Shown here piece by piece: positions 1-10,449 of a stretch of 64,000 nt of DNA. Location of the stretch: positions 2,232,001 through 2,296,000 of the forward strand of contig CBDDKR010000002.1 of the NCBI GenBank assembly GCA_965230345.1, in the 5' to 3' direction. The notes below the pieces were generated by a model. The model did no database searches and was not told the origin of the DNA. It saw only the letters and a list, made by a program, of their open reading frames with translations. Source of the DNA: JADKBO01 sp965230345. GTDB lineage: Bacteria; Bacteroidota; Bacteroidia; Chitinophagales; Saprospiraceae. The translations under genes were made by a program, and so were the position numbers. Every line of letters begins with the position of its first letter. The stretch's first letter is position 1.

Positions 1-696
1 CCATTTGTTGTCAATACTTTTTGGATAAGGTGCGTTAATCAATGGTATAGATAACCATTGATTTAATAACTGTGGAGATATCTTTCCTTTTTGTCCCAAT
101 TTTCCGTTTTTATCGAAATCCATTCCTATTTTTTGACTTATAGCATTGGCCAATTGGTTACATGGTCCAACATCATATGCAATCACATTGCTTTCTCCAT
201 GAAAACTAATATTTGTTATGCCTCCAAGATTGCAAAAGGCTTGATATTCAGGGAATAGTTGTTCGACAATTGGAGCAAAAGGTGCTCCTTGACCATCTAG
301 TGCGACATCCTGAATTCTAAAGTCAGTGAGAATATTTTCTTTAGTCCAACTAGCGACCAATCCTCCATTGATCATTTGGTATGAAATGAATTCATCAGGC
401 AGATGCCAAACAGTATGACCGTGAATGGCTACAGCATCTAAGGGGACAGATATACTTTTTTTGAACAAATCTATTTGTTGTGATACAAATTTCGAATATG
501 CTGCTTCAAGAATAAGTACATCCTTAATGTCATATTCTCTACAACGAGCAAGATCTTGGACCAAGTTTTTTGGGATAGGAAAAGACTTGTTTCGAATAAA
601 TTCAAATCTATTATTGGAGAAAGTTACAAGACTAAAATCGAGTGCATCTATAGAAGATCCAGACATTATGCCCAATATATTTTTGCTTACTTCCAC
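1..696 (-). CDS. anmK: Anhydro-N-acetylmuramic acid kinase, partial (C-terminus beyond window)
   Basis: This is the first 232 codons of a minus-strand gene running off the left edge; the family is usually about 350-390 residues. AnmK opens and phosphorylates 1,6-anhydro-MurNAc during cell-wall recycling in the cytoplasm. Visible family motifs are an N-terminal MSGSSIDALD (usual form GxMSGTSxDGxD), AIHGHTVWHLP, QDVALDGQGAP with the expected catalytic Asp, CNLGGITNIS and DVGPCNQLAN. The frame is closed upstream by a TAG, and no ATG precedes the first motif. The GTG at 696-694 gives the usual ten or so residues before it and is the chosen start; the ATG at 666 lies inside the motif and is unlikely. 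The motif reads SIDALD rather than SLDGLD, a mild deviation. Confidence 0.88.
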   Translation of the reverse strand, partial: MEVSKNILGIMSGSSIDALDFSLVTFSNNRFEFIRNKSFPIPKNLVQDLARCREYDIKDVLILEAAYSKFVSQQIDLFKKSISVPLDAVAIHGHTVWHLPDEFISYQMINGGLVASWTKENILTDFRIQDVALDGQGAPFAPIVEQLFPEYQAFCNLGGITNISFHGESNVIAYDVGPCNQLANAISQKIGMDFDKNGKLGQKGKISPQLLNQWLSIPLINAPYPKSIDNKW

Positions 697-1202
697 TTTG
701 TAATTTGTGTGTACAAGTGTAAAGATAAAGATCTAACCTTTGTGAAGTAGAAATACTTTACCAATGGATATAAGTATTCTCTTTTTAATGAAAAATTAAA
801 ATCGGGGGATGATTTTTTCAACTGAGAAGATGCACAATACTTAATATAATTTGACAATAAAAATTGATTAGAATTAAGAATTGAATGTTACTTATGGATC
901 TGGAATCTCGAATAATAGTTGCAATTAAGGTGTTTAATGTGATTGTTGTGAAATGAAAGAAATGCACTGGTTTATGCTTTTTGTCATGTTAGAGTATGTT
1001 ATAAAGTGATGAGTAAATGTGTTATGCTAAAAAGGTCACTTAGGTTACACAATATTAAGTCAAATACCATCATATTTGTTAGTGTTAAAACGTTTGAATA
1101 TATGTTGTTGCAGACAATTGAATGAATAGCTTTTGAGGATTAAATCAAATTGACTTACATTTAATTTCTGTAATTTTTAATCAAATAAAATAAAAAAAAT
1201 AC
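697..1202. other. Divergent intergenic region, no gene recognised
   Basis: This 506-base AT-rich gap lies between anmK (minus) and the MbnP-like lipoprotein (plus). It must carry both promoters, but I see no confident pair of Bacteroidota -33/-7 elements. On the minus strand a TATCTTTA sequence just upstream of anmK is one base from the TAnnTTTG consensus. Short open frames here (for example 38 codons from 1009) have no recognisable motif or ribosome-binding context. Confidence 0.5.
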
Positions 1203-1937
1203 ATGAAGAAATTCCTTCTTTTACTTGCAGTAGCAATAGGATTTGCGTCTTGTAGTGATGATGACAAAACAGCTGATATTGATGTGAACTACAAATTGCT
1301 CTATGGTGGCGAGCCATTAGTAATGTTACAGGATTATACTTATCCTACAGGAGAAACGATGCAATTCAACAGATTTAGTTTTTACCTAAATGATTTGTCT
1401 TTAAAATATAAAGATGAAGTAAAAGAATTGATGGACATTGACTACTTAAACTTTACAGACAAAAATATTAATAAAGAGGGAGCAGAACAAGGGATTAGTT
1501 TTTCATATAAAGATGTTGATCTTGAAGATTTGGAGTCTTTAAACTTTTTTATTGGCGTTGACGCTGAGAATAATGCCAAAACGCCTGTAGATTTTCCTTC
1601 ATCTAACGTATTGAGCAAAACAGGTGAATATTGGGGAGGGTGGAAGTCCTATGTTTTTTCTAAAACAGAAGGATACATCAATATTAATGATGAAGAAGTA
1701 GGATTTAGTCTTCATATTGGCGGAGATGAGGCATATATGGGTGTAGAAATTCCGTTGGCTAATATTTCTGAAGATACGAAAGAAGTAAACGTTTTGATTG
1801 ATTTGAAGGATTACTTTGGGAAAGATAACGTATACAATATTGAGGAAAATCCTCAATTACACTCTTTAGATCACAAGCCTCAAGTGTTGGAACTTGTAGA
1901 GAACATGAAGAGTAGCATTTATTTTAATTTGAAATAG
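1203..1937 (+). CDS. MbnP-like copper-binding-family lipoprotein
   Basis: A 244-residue secreted lipoprotein. Residues 1-17 form a Lys-Lys plus hydrophobic signal peptide ending in a lipobox (FASC), followed by SDDDK. The body fits the MbnP-like family found in many Bacteroidota: an early GGEPL and TGETMQFNRFSFYLNDLSL-like stretch, a middle FFIGVD, then WGGWKSYVFSKTEGY and LHIGG near residue 170. MbnP relatives bind copper in the periplasm and usually sit beside a MauG-like dihaem peroxidase; no such partner is here. It stands alone and ends at the hairpin terminator at 1983. The family call rests on these motifs, and copper binding is inferred. Function in this organism is unknown. Confidence 0.7.
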   Translation: MKKFLLLLAVAIGFASCSDDDKTADIDVNYKLLYGGEPLVMLQDYTYPTGETMQFNRFSFYLNDLSLKYKDEVKELMDIDYLNFTDKNINKEGAEQGISFSYKDVDLEDLESLNFFIGVDAENNAKTPVDFPSSNVLSKTGEYWGGWKSYVFSKTEGYININDEEVGFSLHIGGDEAYMGVEIPLANISEDTKEVNVLIDLKDYFGKDNVYNIEENPQLHSLDHKPQVLELVENMKSSIYFNLK

Positions 1938-2280
1938 TTAGGTTTAGTAATAATAGAAGTTAATAGATTGAAAATTCTTTTAGGAAGCAGGAGACTGCTT
2001 CCTTTTTTTATGCCTAAAACTGAAATTTTAAGTTTTTATTAATAAATGATTGTCCAAACATTATGTAAATGTTAAAGATGGATTTGTGGTCGAATTAGTA
2101 TATGATTCTAAATTTATTAATAAAACATGTGTTATGTTTTGTTAGTTGGCTGTTTTGTGTTTTGTTAATATTTGGAAAATGATAGAATCTTAAGTGAAAT
2201 ATTTTCTTTATTGCCAATTCTTTCTTTACTTTGTATTGCGGCTCCCATCATTTTTATTAAATAATAGCAAATTTCTGAGG
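1938..2280. other. Intergenic region with terminator and probable adhesin promoter
   Basis: This gap of about 340 bases holds the terminator of the lipoprotein gene (1983-2009), then a very AT-rich stretch with repeated TTTTG/GTTTTG words. A near-consensus -7 element, AATATTTG at 2167-2174 (7 of 8 to TAnnTTTG), is the best candidate promoter for the adhesin at 2281. TTGG at 2146-2149 lies 17 bases before it, and TTTG at 2138-2141 lies 25 bases before it. Confidence 0.45.
1983..2009 (+). terminator. Intrinsic terminator after the MbnP-like lipoprotein
   Basis: A perfect 8-bp stem GGAAGCAG / CTGCTTCC with a GAGA loop is followed directly by seven T residues. It lies 46 bases after the lipoprotein stop codon. 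Confidence 0.9.
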
Positions 2281-5200
2281 ATGAAAAATTTCTACTTATT
2301 GCTTTCTGCAATAATGATAGTTTCTTTGTCATTTCACGATGTAACTGGACAAAATGTAAATGGTTACCTGTGGGAAGATACAAATGGAAACGGTGTTCAA
2401 GATGGGGGCGAGGCTCCAATTGATGGTGTTACTGTAGAGTTAATAGAGGATGCATCGGGCACTGTTATCGGAACAGATGTAACTGGTTCTGTTAATGCTG
2501 GTGAATACAGCATTGCTGGTGCTACAGCAGGTGTTGATTACCGACTTAATTTTACGGACGTTACGGCTTCTGCTGATCCGAATTATGTTCCAACAACCTT
2601 TCAAGCGGGTGGAGACATTACTATAGATAGTGATGCAGACCAATCTACCTTTAATTCTTTTGTGTTTACAATGCCTGGAGGTGATCAAGATGATATGGAT
2701 GCAGGATTTTATGTAACCGTAGAAGTTGGTGACTTGGTTTGGTTGGATGACAATGGTAATGGTCAAGATGATGATGGACCAATATCTCTTAGTGGTGGCG
2801 TTGATGTGACCTTGTATAGAGATGATGGAACAGGGACCTTTAATGTTGCTAACGATTTCATGGGTAATCCTTTACCATCGAATCCGATAAATACTACAGA
2901 TAATTATCTCTTTGATCAATTGGCTCCTGGAAATTATAGAGTAGAGTTTACCGATGGGTCAGGTAGTATGATGTTTTATACATATGAAGATTACTCCGGA
3001 GGAAACACTCAGGCCTCAGATGTTGCTGATGATAGTGATGCTCAAAGAGCCAATGGTCAGTCACACGAATTTCAATTGAATTCTGGTGATGGATTGTATG
3101 ATCAAGTTGATGCTGGTTACATGTCTCCATATAGCATTTCTGGTTATGTATGGCATGATCAAAATGGTGATGGACAAGATAATGAAGGGGCAGCAGCGAC
3201 GCCTAATCCTGTAGATGTAACTTTAGAGATTGAATCCCCATTTGGTTCAGGAACTTGGGTGACAGCAACTGACGAATATAACAGTGCAGGAACATTGACA
3301 AACCCAGTAGCAGGTATTACAGGGAATTACCAATTCTTAAATCTGCCTCCAGGTAATTATAGAGTGTTGTTTTCAGAGCCTGGTGATGCGAACCCAGCAG
3401 ATATGCACTTAACTATTTCTCATTACAATGACGGTGGAGTTGATGTAGGAGATGATGCTGATGATAGTGATGCTGATCGAGTGGCTGTTGGAGGTAACGG
3501 TATCTCTCACGAGATTTTATGTACTAATGCAAGAGGTAGTAATACTGTTGATAATGTGAACGCAGGATATTTCTTGCCGGTTAGAATCGGAGATTTTGTT
3601 TTTGAAGATATGAATGGAGATGGTGATCAGACAGGTGATGCTGGATTGCCAAATCCTATAGATATTAGTTTGTTTAGAATGGATTTGGGTGATGTCCCAG
3701 CTTTAGATGTTGATGGCAATCCATATGTAGTTCCAATCAATCAAAATGGTGCTGGAATTTATGAATTTTTCCCACTTCCTCCAGGTGAATATCAAGTTCA
3801 ATTTGATTGGACTGAGCCGGATGTATTCCCTACAGAGATGGATGCTGTTGCGGATGACATAGATAGTGATATCATGGATTGTAACGCTGGTGGTGGACCA
3901 GGAACAAGTAGAACACCAACTACAGCTTTCTTATTGTCTGATCAAGAGGATTTGACTATAGACGCAGGATTTTTCCAACCAGTACGAATTAGTGATTTTG
4001 TATGGGAAGATTTGAATGCAAATGGACTTCAGGACGGTGGTGAGCCTGGTCTCGATGGTGTGCAAGTAGATCTTTTTGAAGCCATTACTATGGCTGGAAT
4101 AGATGATGCCATGTGTATTCCTGTTGCCAGTGCAATTACAGCTGGTGGAGGATTGTATGAATTTATAAACCTAAGACCAGGGGATTACGTAGTGCAGTTT
4201 ACCGCATTGACAGTTCCTGATCAATACTATATATCGGAGCCAGATAGGGTTGGAGCAGCAGGTACTTTTGCTGGAGATAGCGATATAGACTCTGATGCAG
4301 ATCAAATGACAGGCTTGACTTTTGATATTCCAACGGTGAGTGCGGATGATATAGACATCATTGATTGCGGTATGTTTAGAGCCGCAAGTATTGGAGATTT
4401 TTGTTGGCATGATGAAAATGGAAATGGTATTCAAGATGGAGAACCACCATTAGGCGGTGTGACAATATCGATTATTGACGTTAATACTGGAATAGCACCA
4501 AATGATCTTACGACAGGTGCTCCTGTGCCCAATGAAGTGTCTGATGGTGCAGGAATGTACTTATTTGATAATATTCCACCAGGAGAATACCAATTGACTT
4601 TTACCGAACCAGCTCCAGATTGGTTTGTAACAAGGGTTAATCAATCGGGTGGACCAGATGATGCCACAGATACACCAGATGATTCTGATGCCGATGAAGC
4701 CAATGCAAATGCTACGCACAATATTCTATTAGAATCTGGAGAAATGGAAGAAGATATTGATGCTGGTTTCTTTAAAGCTGCCTTTTTAGGAGACCAGGTA
4801 TGGCACGATGGAAATGCTGATGGTATTAGAGATGCTACAGAGACTAATCCTGTTCCTGCAGGTGTAACGATTACAGTTATAGATTTGATTATGGGTGGTA
4901 CTGCAATTGATGTAAGTGGAAACCCTGCTGTAATCAATGTACCTCCTTCAGGTTTTTGGCAGTTTACAGGACCTACAGGATTGAAGCCTGGTAATTACGA
5001 TGTGATGATTACCATACCAGGAATGTGGTTTGTATCTGATCCTGATCAAACTGGTGATGATTTTGATAGTGATTTTATTGTTGGGGCTAATACATTGGTA
5101 ACTCCTCTTACCTTACTTAGTGAAGATGAAGACTATACGGTTGATGCTGGAATTTATAAAAATATTACAGTCGGTGGTTTTGTATTTAGTGATACAGACG

Positions 5201-8200
5201 GTGACTGTATGTTTGACCCCACCATTGAAATGGCGTTCCCCAATGATGTAGTATTATCTTTAATCGATGATATTGGTGATTTAGTAGCTCAGACCAATAC
5301 CGATAATATGGGGATGTATATGTTCATGGATGTAAAGCCAGGTGATTATACTATTGAGTTGGGTGTAGCAAATTGGGATAATACAGCCCCATTGTTCAAC
5401 CTAATCCCTTGTGGACCGGCCAATGATCCTAATGATGATGTCCCTTTGGATAATAATGGGGATGGACCCAATGGTGGTCCTGTAGTAACCCCAGTGATCG
5501 AATTAATTTGTGGGGAAGAACCTGGTGGTGATGGAACAGAGAATAAAACGATCGATTTTGGATTTGAATTTGATTGTAATACAGCCAATAACCCTTATGC
5601 GTATTTAACATGTACTGAAGCTGCAGATAATCCTATATGTAACGTAATTGAATTTGAACAAGGATGTGGTACAATGCCGGATTTTGATAATCCAATTGGA
5701 CCTAATCCATTGTGTCCTGGAGGTGGAGGTATACCTCATAATACTTCATGGTTCTCTTTCATAGCAGGATATGGTGACTATGATATAGAAATTGCACTAA
5801 ATGGATGTAATCCTGGTACTGGAGGTAGTACTGGTATACAATCTGGATTGTATTTGTACGATCCAGATAATGCGGATTGTTGGGGGAATATAGCGCCATA
5901 CTGTGAAGATGGATGTAGTGGTGGAGACATTATTCTGCCAGGTGATGATTTGATTCCAGGCCAACAGTATCTAATGTTCTTAGATGGTTGTAATGGTAGT
6001 TATTGTGGATACGAAATAAATATCTTGGGAGATTTCCAACCGTTTATAGTTAATCCTGCTGCTGAATTAACCTGTAATGGAAATACGGATTGTGAAGTAA
6101 TATGCCCAGGCACAGAAATAACGTTTGAGGCTAATGATGTTGATGATACTTATGATGAACTAGAGAATTTATTGTTCGATTGGCAGTTTACAGATCAAGA
6201 TGGAAATGTGTTTGACTTTAATTCTGATCCTGATGATTGGCAAACGACTGAAAATACCATTTCTTATACTTTTGATGAAGTAGGAACCTATGAAATTTGT
6301 TTAGTGCAAATTTCTGATAGATGTGAAAATGTAGTACCTGTTGGACTTTGTCAAACGATCGAAGTTATAGAAATCGTAGATGAAGACTTTGGTATGGTTC
6401 ATGTGTGTGAGAATTTAATATCTGTATACCAAGGACCGCATTCAGTAAATGATGAAGGCATTGTTACAGATCCTAATATGGATTTGTTTGATGGATGGCA
6501 GAACCCAACTACTATTTTCGTGCCAGGGTTTAATCAAACCACTATTACTACACCTTTAGGGTGTGTATATGATCAGCAGGTTTTTGTTGAGCCTTTACTT
6601 AATGGTATTGACGGTCTGTTGGATACCGCAGTATGTGGTATGACTGAGTTTCCTATGGATGTTTTAAATACATCTATATCTGGTCCAATTGAAGGATTCT
6701 TTTACCAAGAATTTGGAGGAGCAGCGAATGGGTGTGATACTTCTATGACAATTAATGCCTTCTTATTTGATGTTCAAGGTGACGTTGAATTAGTGGGTTG
6801 TGTTCCTAATGGATTTGAATTGTTATTTGTTCAAGAATCTATTACGAATACATATAACTCTGGAAATTCGACCTTCCCAACTACATATGAATGGTTTGAT
6901 GCAGTTGGTGATCCTATTGCAGATGATGGTGATGGAAATCCATTTACAATTGTTGTTCCAGAAGCAGGAAATTATTGTATAGTTGCTTCAATATCATCTG
7001 AGTTTTTCAGACCTGATGTTGATGAGATTGTTTGTCCTTTCCAATTCTGTTTTGATTTGAATACGGATAACTTCTTGCCACCTTCTCCAGAAGCAGAAGC
7101 TTGGCAAGATCAATTCTGTGAATATGACAATACTGGAGTTTATATTGCGGAATCGGATGAAGACCCTGCAGATGTAACATTTAACTGGACTTATCCAGGT
7201 GATGTCGCTAGTGTTACAGGGCAAAATACGGATACCTTAACCATTGATTGGGCTGGTTCAGCTGGTGGTGAAGTTTGTGTAACACTGACCAATGCCTGTG
7301 GAACAAGTGAGCCAATTTGTGATACGATTGTCATTGTACCAACTCCTATAGCTGCAATATTGCCTATGGATAGTATCTGTGTAGATAGTCTAACAAATGT
7401 AGGATTTTCTGGTACTGATCAAATGGGGTATTCTTATGGATGGAACTTTGGTGGAGGAACACCAGTTGGTACTACCGATGTTCCAGGACCGATAGATGTT
7501 TCATGGAGTGAACCAGGAACTAAGACAGTATCTCTTACCGTTACACATGAAGGATGTCAATCTAGTGAAGCAACGTCAGAAATATTAGTTGTGGAACCAG
7601 TGGCTCCTCCAGTGATTACTTGTACAAGTACGATTGATCAGGTTATATTTACATGGAATGATCCTGCTGGTCAAACAGGATATACACCAACAATTTTAGG
7701 TTCATCTACAAATGTAGGTGACGGAGGTGTATTGTCTGGTAACATGTTTACTATTAGTAATTTGAATGTAGCAGACCAAGTAGATATTACATTGGTTGTT
7801 TCAACAAATAGTCCGTGTGGTGATTTAGTAAGTACAGGAACTTGTACAGCTCAAGATTGTCCTGCGAATTTAGTAACACCAACTCCTGTTGATGCAATAT
7901 GTGTTGATGCAAATACCCAAACAATCAATTTAACAGCAACCTTAGATAATCCAATAAACGGTGATTACAACTGGAGTGGACCTGGTATAACAGATGCTGT
8001 TAATGGTGTATTTGATCCTCAACAAGCGATGGAAGGAACGAATACAATAGCTGTGACATTTACGGATGAAAATCAGTGTGTATATAATTCAGTATTAAAT
8101 ATAGAAGTTAACCCGACACCTACTTCAGACTTTATTGCGGATAAAATCACAATTTGTCAAGATAGTTCTTTGTCTGTGGAATACACAGGATCAATTACGA

Positions 8201-10425
8201 CTGGTGGACAGTTTGATTGGACATTTGATGACGTGGCGGCTCCTGGTAATGGTCCTGGACCATTTGACTTATCTTGGTTAACTCCAGGCGATAAGACAAT
8301 AACACTTTCTGTTACTAAAGCAGGTTGTCCTTCCGAGGAGACTATGATGCCAGTAACTGTTGATCCTCGAATCGAACCATTGGATATCGATTGTGAAGAG
8401 CAGTCTACATCTATTGGAATTTCTTGGAATGATTTGGATAATGTAACAGGATATGATTTATATATTGATAATGTCTTGGTAACACCTACACCTACAGATA
8501 ATTCACATTTATTGGATGGTTTGACACCTTTGACTGAAGTAGATATTTTACTTGTCGCAAATAGTGACAATGCTTGTCCTGGTGTAGAATTAATGGTTAC
8601 TTGCCAGGCCGTGGATTGTCCTCCAATTGACATTGAATTCAATGTTACTGATACAACTTTATGTCTGGATGCAACAGCATTGCCTTTCCAGTTAGCAGCA
8701 AATGTAACTGGTGGACCTGGATTAGGTGGAGAAGTAGAAACATGGAGTGGAACGGGAGTAGATCCTACAACTGGAATATTTGACCCAAGTGCAGCTGGAG
8801 TTGGTACCCATACAATCAACTTCTTGTACGAAGAAGCAAATTGTAGTGAGGAGAGTTCGTTGACTGTTACGATAATCAATCAGCCAACTTCTGATATGAC
8901 TGCACCTCCGGTAATTTGTGTAACTGATGCATTAACGATTGATTATACTGGTACTGCACCTAATTTGCCGTTTGAATGGACTGTTGAAGACGGTACGCTG
9001 ACTAAAGTTGGAGCAACTCAATATTCTGTACAATGGGCACAGGCTGGTACCTACGATATTAGCTTGCAAGTAGGACAAGGAACTTGTTTGTCTGATGTTT
9101 CGATGATTTCAGTTCAGGTTGATCCAGAGATGGTTCCTGTGGATGTTTCTTGTGAGTCAACATTGAATAGCATTACATTTAATTGGAATGATATAGATTG
9201 TGCTAGTGAATATGAAGTGGCAATCGATGGAAACGTAGTTGGTACTCAATCAGATTTAACTTATGCTTTAACGGGATTGAATGAAGGTGATATGGCAGAA
9301 ATTACGATTACTCCAATAGAAGAATGTGAGTGTCCTGCTATTCCGATTTCGTTGGAATGTGAAGCTAGAGCTTGTCCACCTGTACAATTATCATTGTCTA
9401 GTCCAGTTACAGAATTTTGTGTTGGAACACAAACTTCTAATATTACTTTGGGTGTAAACATTGCTGGATCAGAGAATCCTGGTACGGGATCATGGAGTGG
9501 TGATGGAAATGTAACTGCTGATGGTGTATTTGATCCAAATGGACAGCAACCAGGCTTGTATACATTTACATATGATTACAATGAGTCGGGTTGTGACTTT
9601 AGTGAAACAACGACAATTGAAATATTTGAGAATCCAAATGCAACGGCAACTCCTACTGATCCTACTTGTTATTTGGATCAATTTGGAAGCATTAATGTAG
9701 AATTTACAGGTGGCAATGGTACTGCTTATGACACGTTGTTGAATGGCAATGCAGTGACATCTGCAAACTTGGCTAGCTTAAGTCCTGGTACATATACTGT
9801 TAGTGTTGTGGATGAAGAGGGATGTTCGGATGAAACAAGTGTTACGATTATGAGCGCATTAGAAGCTCAATTACAGATCCAAGGTGCGACGATTATAAAA
9901 GCTGGTGAATCTGGTACTTTAACGACAAGTCATTCTAATATTGATGGAGCAATTGATTCTATTGTGTGGACATTGGATGGAACAATGGTGGAATGTGATG
10001 ACCCAATTTGTAATACTATTCCAATCACGCCACAGAATGAAGTTCAAGAATATTGTGCTACCATATACTATAATGACGGATGTACAGTCGATGAATGTGT
10101 AACTATTCGTATCGTAAGATCTGATGTAATTATTCTACCTAATGTGGTTTATCCTAATAGTGGATTTGTCAATAATACTTTCTTTGTACCTGGATACGAG
10201 ACTATAGTTAGTGTAAAATCCATGTCAATATTTGATAGATGGGGCAACAAGATGTTTAAAATTGAAAATGTTCCTGCAGGAGACCCTGTTTATGGGTGGA
10301 ATGGAATGGTCAATGGTAAAGCTGCGGCTCAAGGAGTATATGTTTATACCGTTGAATTGGAATTGGAAAATGGTGATCTCTTAACGAAAAGTGGAGATGT
10401 AACTGTCCTTGATAAGAAAAAATAG
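2281..10425 (+). CDS. Giant T9SS-secreted adhesin with eight SdrD-B-like, PKD/FN3-like and SprB-like domains
   Basis: A 2714-residue secreted protein. The ATG at 2281 starts a signal peptide (MKNFYLLLSAIMIVSLS, cleavage near VTGQ) and is preferred to the in-frame start at 2194, which would add 29 residues ahead of it. Residues about 25-1100 hold eight SdrD-B-like repeats, each opening with G-[DYF]-x-W-x-D-x-N-G-[ND]-G and most carrying a PGxY motif; they begin near residues 25, 148, 282, 432, 567, 701, 833 and 961. Residues 1103-1252 form a Cys-rich domain. PKD-like modules follow, then three copies of a unit of about 255 residues (near 1687, 1946, 2201), each a PKD-like domain, an FN3-like domain (xWNDxxxxxxY) and a GxWSGxG module. 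A SprB-like repeat covers 2455-2525. Residues 2615-2714 match the T9SS type B (CHU_C-like) sorting domain (IFDRWGNKMF, YGWNGMVNGKAAAQGVYVY). It is probably an extracellular adhesin or gliding-associated filament; the ligand is unknown. Confidence 0.88.
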   Translation: MKNFYLLLSAIMIVSLSFHDVTGQNVNGYLWEDTNGNGVQDGGEAPIDGVTVELIEDASGTVIGTDVTGSVNAGEYSIAGATAGVDYRLNFTDVTASADPNYVPTTFQAGGDITIDSDADQSTFNSFVFTMPGGDQDDMDAGFYVTVEVGDLVWLDDNGNGQDDDGPISLSGGVDVTLYRDDGTGTFNVANDFMGNPLPSNPINTTDNYLFDQLAPGNYRVEFTDGSGSMMFYTYEDYSGGNTQASDVADDSDAQRANGQSHEFQLNSGDGLYDQVDAGYMSPYSISGYVWHDQNGDGQDNEGAAATPNPVDVTLEIESPFGSGTWVTATDEYNSAGTLTNPVAGITGNYQFLNLPPGNYRVLFSEPGDANPADMHLTISHYNDGGVDVGDDADDSDADRVAVGGNGISHEILCTNARGSNTVDNVNAGYFLPVRIGDFVFEDMNGDGDQTGDAGLPNPIDISLFRMDLGDVPALDVDGNPYVVPINQNGAGIYEFFPLPPGEYQVQFDWTEPDVFPTEMDAVADDIDSDIMDCNAGGGPGTSRTPTTAFLLSDQEDLTIDAGFFQPVRISDFVWEDLNANGLQDGGEPGLDGVQVDLFEAITMAGIDDAMCIPVASAITAGGGLYEFINLRPGDYVVQFTALTVPDQYYISEPDRVGAAGTFAGDSDIDSDADQMTGLTFDIPTVSADDIDIIDCGMFRAASIGDFCWHDENGNGIQDGEPPLGGVTISIIDVNTGIAPNDLTTGAPVPNEVSDGAGMYLFDNIPPGEYQLTFTEPAPDWFVTRVNQSGGPDDATDTPDDSDADEANANATHNILLESGEMEEDIDAGFFKAAFLGDQVWHDGNADGIRDATETNPVPAGVTITVIDLIMGGTAIDVSGNPAVINVPPSGFWQFTGPTGLKPGNYDVMITIPGMWFVSDPDQTGDDFDSDFIVGANTLVTPLTLLSEDEDYTVDAGIYKNITVGGFVFSDTDGDCMFDPTIEMAFPNDVVLSLIDDIGDLVAQTNTDNMGMYMFMDVKPGDYTIELGVANWDNTAPLFNLIPCGPANDPNDDVPLDNNGDGPNGGPVVTPVIELICGEEPGGDGTENKTIDFGFEFDCNTANNPYAYLTCTEAADNPICNVIEFEQGCGTMPDFDNPIGPNPLCPGGGGIPHNTSWFSFIAGYGDYDIEIALNGCNPGTGGSTGIQSGLYLYDPDNADCWGNIAPYCEDGCSGGDIILPGDDLIPGQQYLMFLDGCNGSYCGYEINILGDFQPFIVNPAAELTCNGNTDCEVICPGTEITFEANDVDDTYDELENLLFDWQFTDQDGNVFDFNSDPDDWQTTENTISYTFDEVGTYEICLVQISDRCENVVPVGLCQTIEVIEIVDEDFGMVHVCENLISVYQGPHSVNDEGIVTDPNMDLFDGWQNPTTIFVPGFNQTTITTPLGCVYDQQVFVEPLLNGIDGLLDTAVCGMTEFPMDVLNTSISGPIEGFFYQEFGGAANGCDTSMTINAFLFDVQGDVELVGCVPNGFELLFVQESITNTYNSGNSTFPTTYEWFDAVGDPIADDGDGNPFTIVVPEAGNYCIVASISSEFFRPDVDEIVCPFQFCFDLNTDNFLPPSPEAEAWQDQFCEYDNTGVYIAESDEDPADVTFNWTYPGDVASVTGQNTDTLTIDWAGSAGGEVCVTLTNACGTSEPICDTIVIVPTPIAAILPMDSICVDSLTNVGFSGTDQMGYSYGWNFGGGTPVGTTDVPGPIDVSWSEPGTKTVSLTVTHEGCQSSEATSEILVVEPVAPPVITCTSTIDQVIFTWNDPAGQTGYTPTILGSSTNVGDGGVLSGNMFTISNLNVADQVDITLVVSTNSPCGDLVSTGTCTAQDCPANLVTPTPVDAICVDANTQTINLTATLDNPINGDYNWSGPGITDAVNGVFDPQQAMEGTNTIAVTFTDENQCVYNSVLNIEVNPTPTSDFIADKITICQDSSLSVEYTGSITTGGQFDWTFDDVAAPGNGPGPFDLSWLTPGDKTITLSVTKAGCPSEETMMPVTVDPRIEPLDIDCEEQSTSIGISWNDLDNVTGYDLYIDNVLVTPTPTDNSHLLDGLTPLTEVDILLVANSDNACPGVELMVTCQAVDCPPIDIEFNVTDTTLCLDATALPFQLAANVTGGPGLGGEVETWSGTGVDPTTGIFDPSAAGVGTHTINFLYEEANCSEESSLTVTIINQPTSDMTAPPVICVTDALTIDYTGTAPNLPFEWTVEDGTLTKVGATQYSVQWAQAGTYDISLQVGQGTCLSDVSMISVQVDPEMVPVDVSCESTLNSITFNWNDIDCASEYEVAIDGNVVGTQSDLTYALTGLNEGDMAEITITPIEECECPAIPISLECEARACPPVQLSLSSPVTEFCVGTQTSNITLGVNIAGSENPGTGSWSGDGNVTADGVFDPNGQQPGLYTFTYDYNESGCDFSETTTIEIFENPNATATPTDPTCYLDQFGSINVEFTGGNGTAYDTLLNGNAVTSANLASLSPGTYTVSVVDEEGCSDETSVTIMSALEAQLQIQGATIIKAGESGTLTTSHSNIDGAIDSIVWTLDGTMVECDDPICNTIPITPQNEVQEYCATIYYNDGCTVDECVTIRIVRSDVIILPNVVYPNSGFVNNTFFVPGYETIVSVKSMSIFDRWGNKMFKIENVPAGDPVYGWNGMVNGKAAAQGVYVYTVELELENGDLLTKSGDVTVLDKKK

Positions 10426-10449
10426 TTTTAAAAGGATAATATGAATGGA

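Noticed and set aside
425..703. 92-codon plus-strand frame at the left end
   Set aside because: It lies antisense to anmK, whose family motifs are clear on the minus strand.
8157..8879. 240-codon open frame on the minus strand inside the adhesin gene
   Set aside because: It is antisense to the well-supported PKD/FN3-like domains, shows no motif, and is explained by the codon bias of the plus-strand gene.
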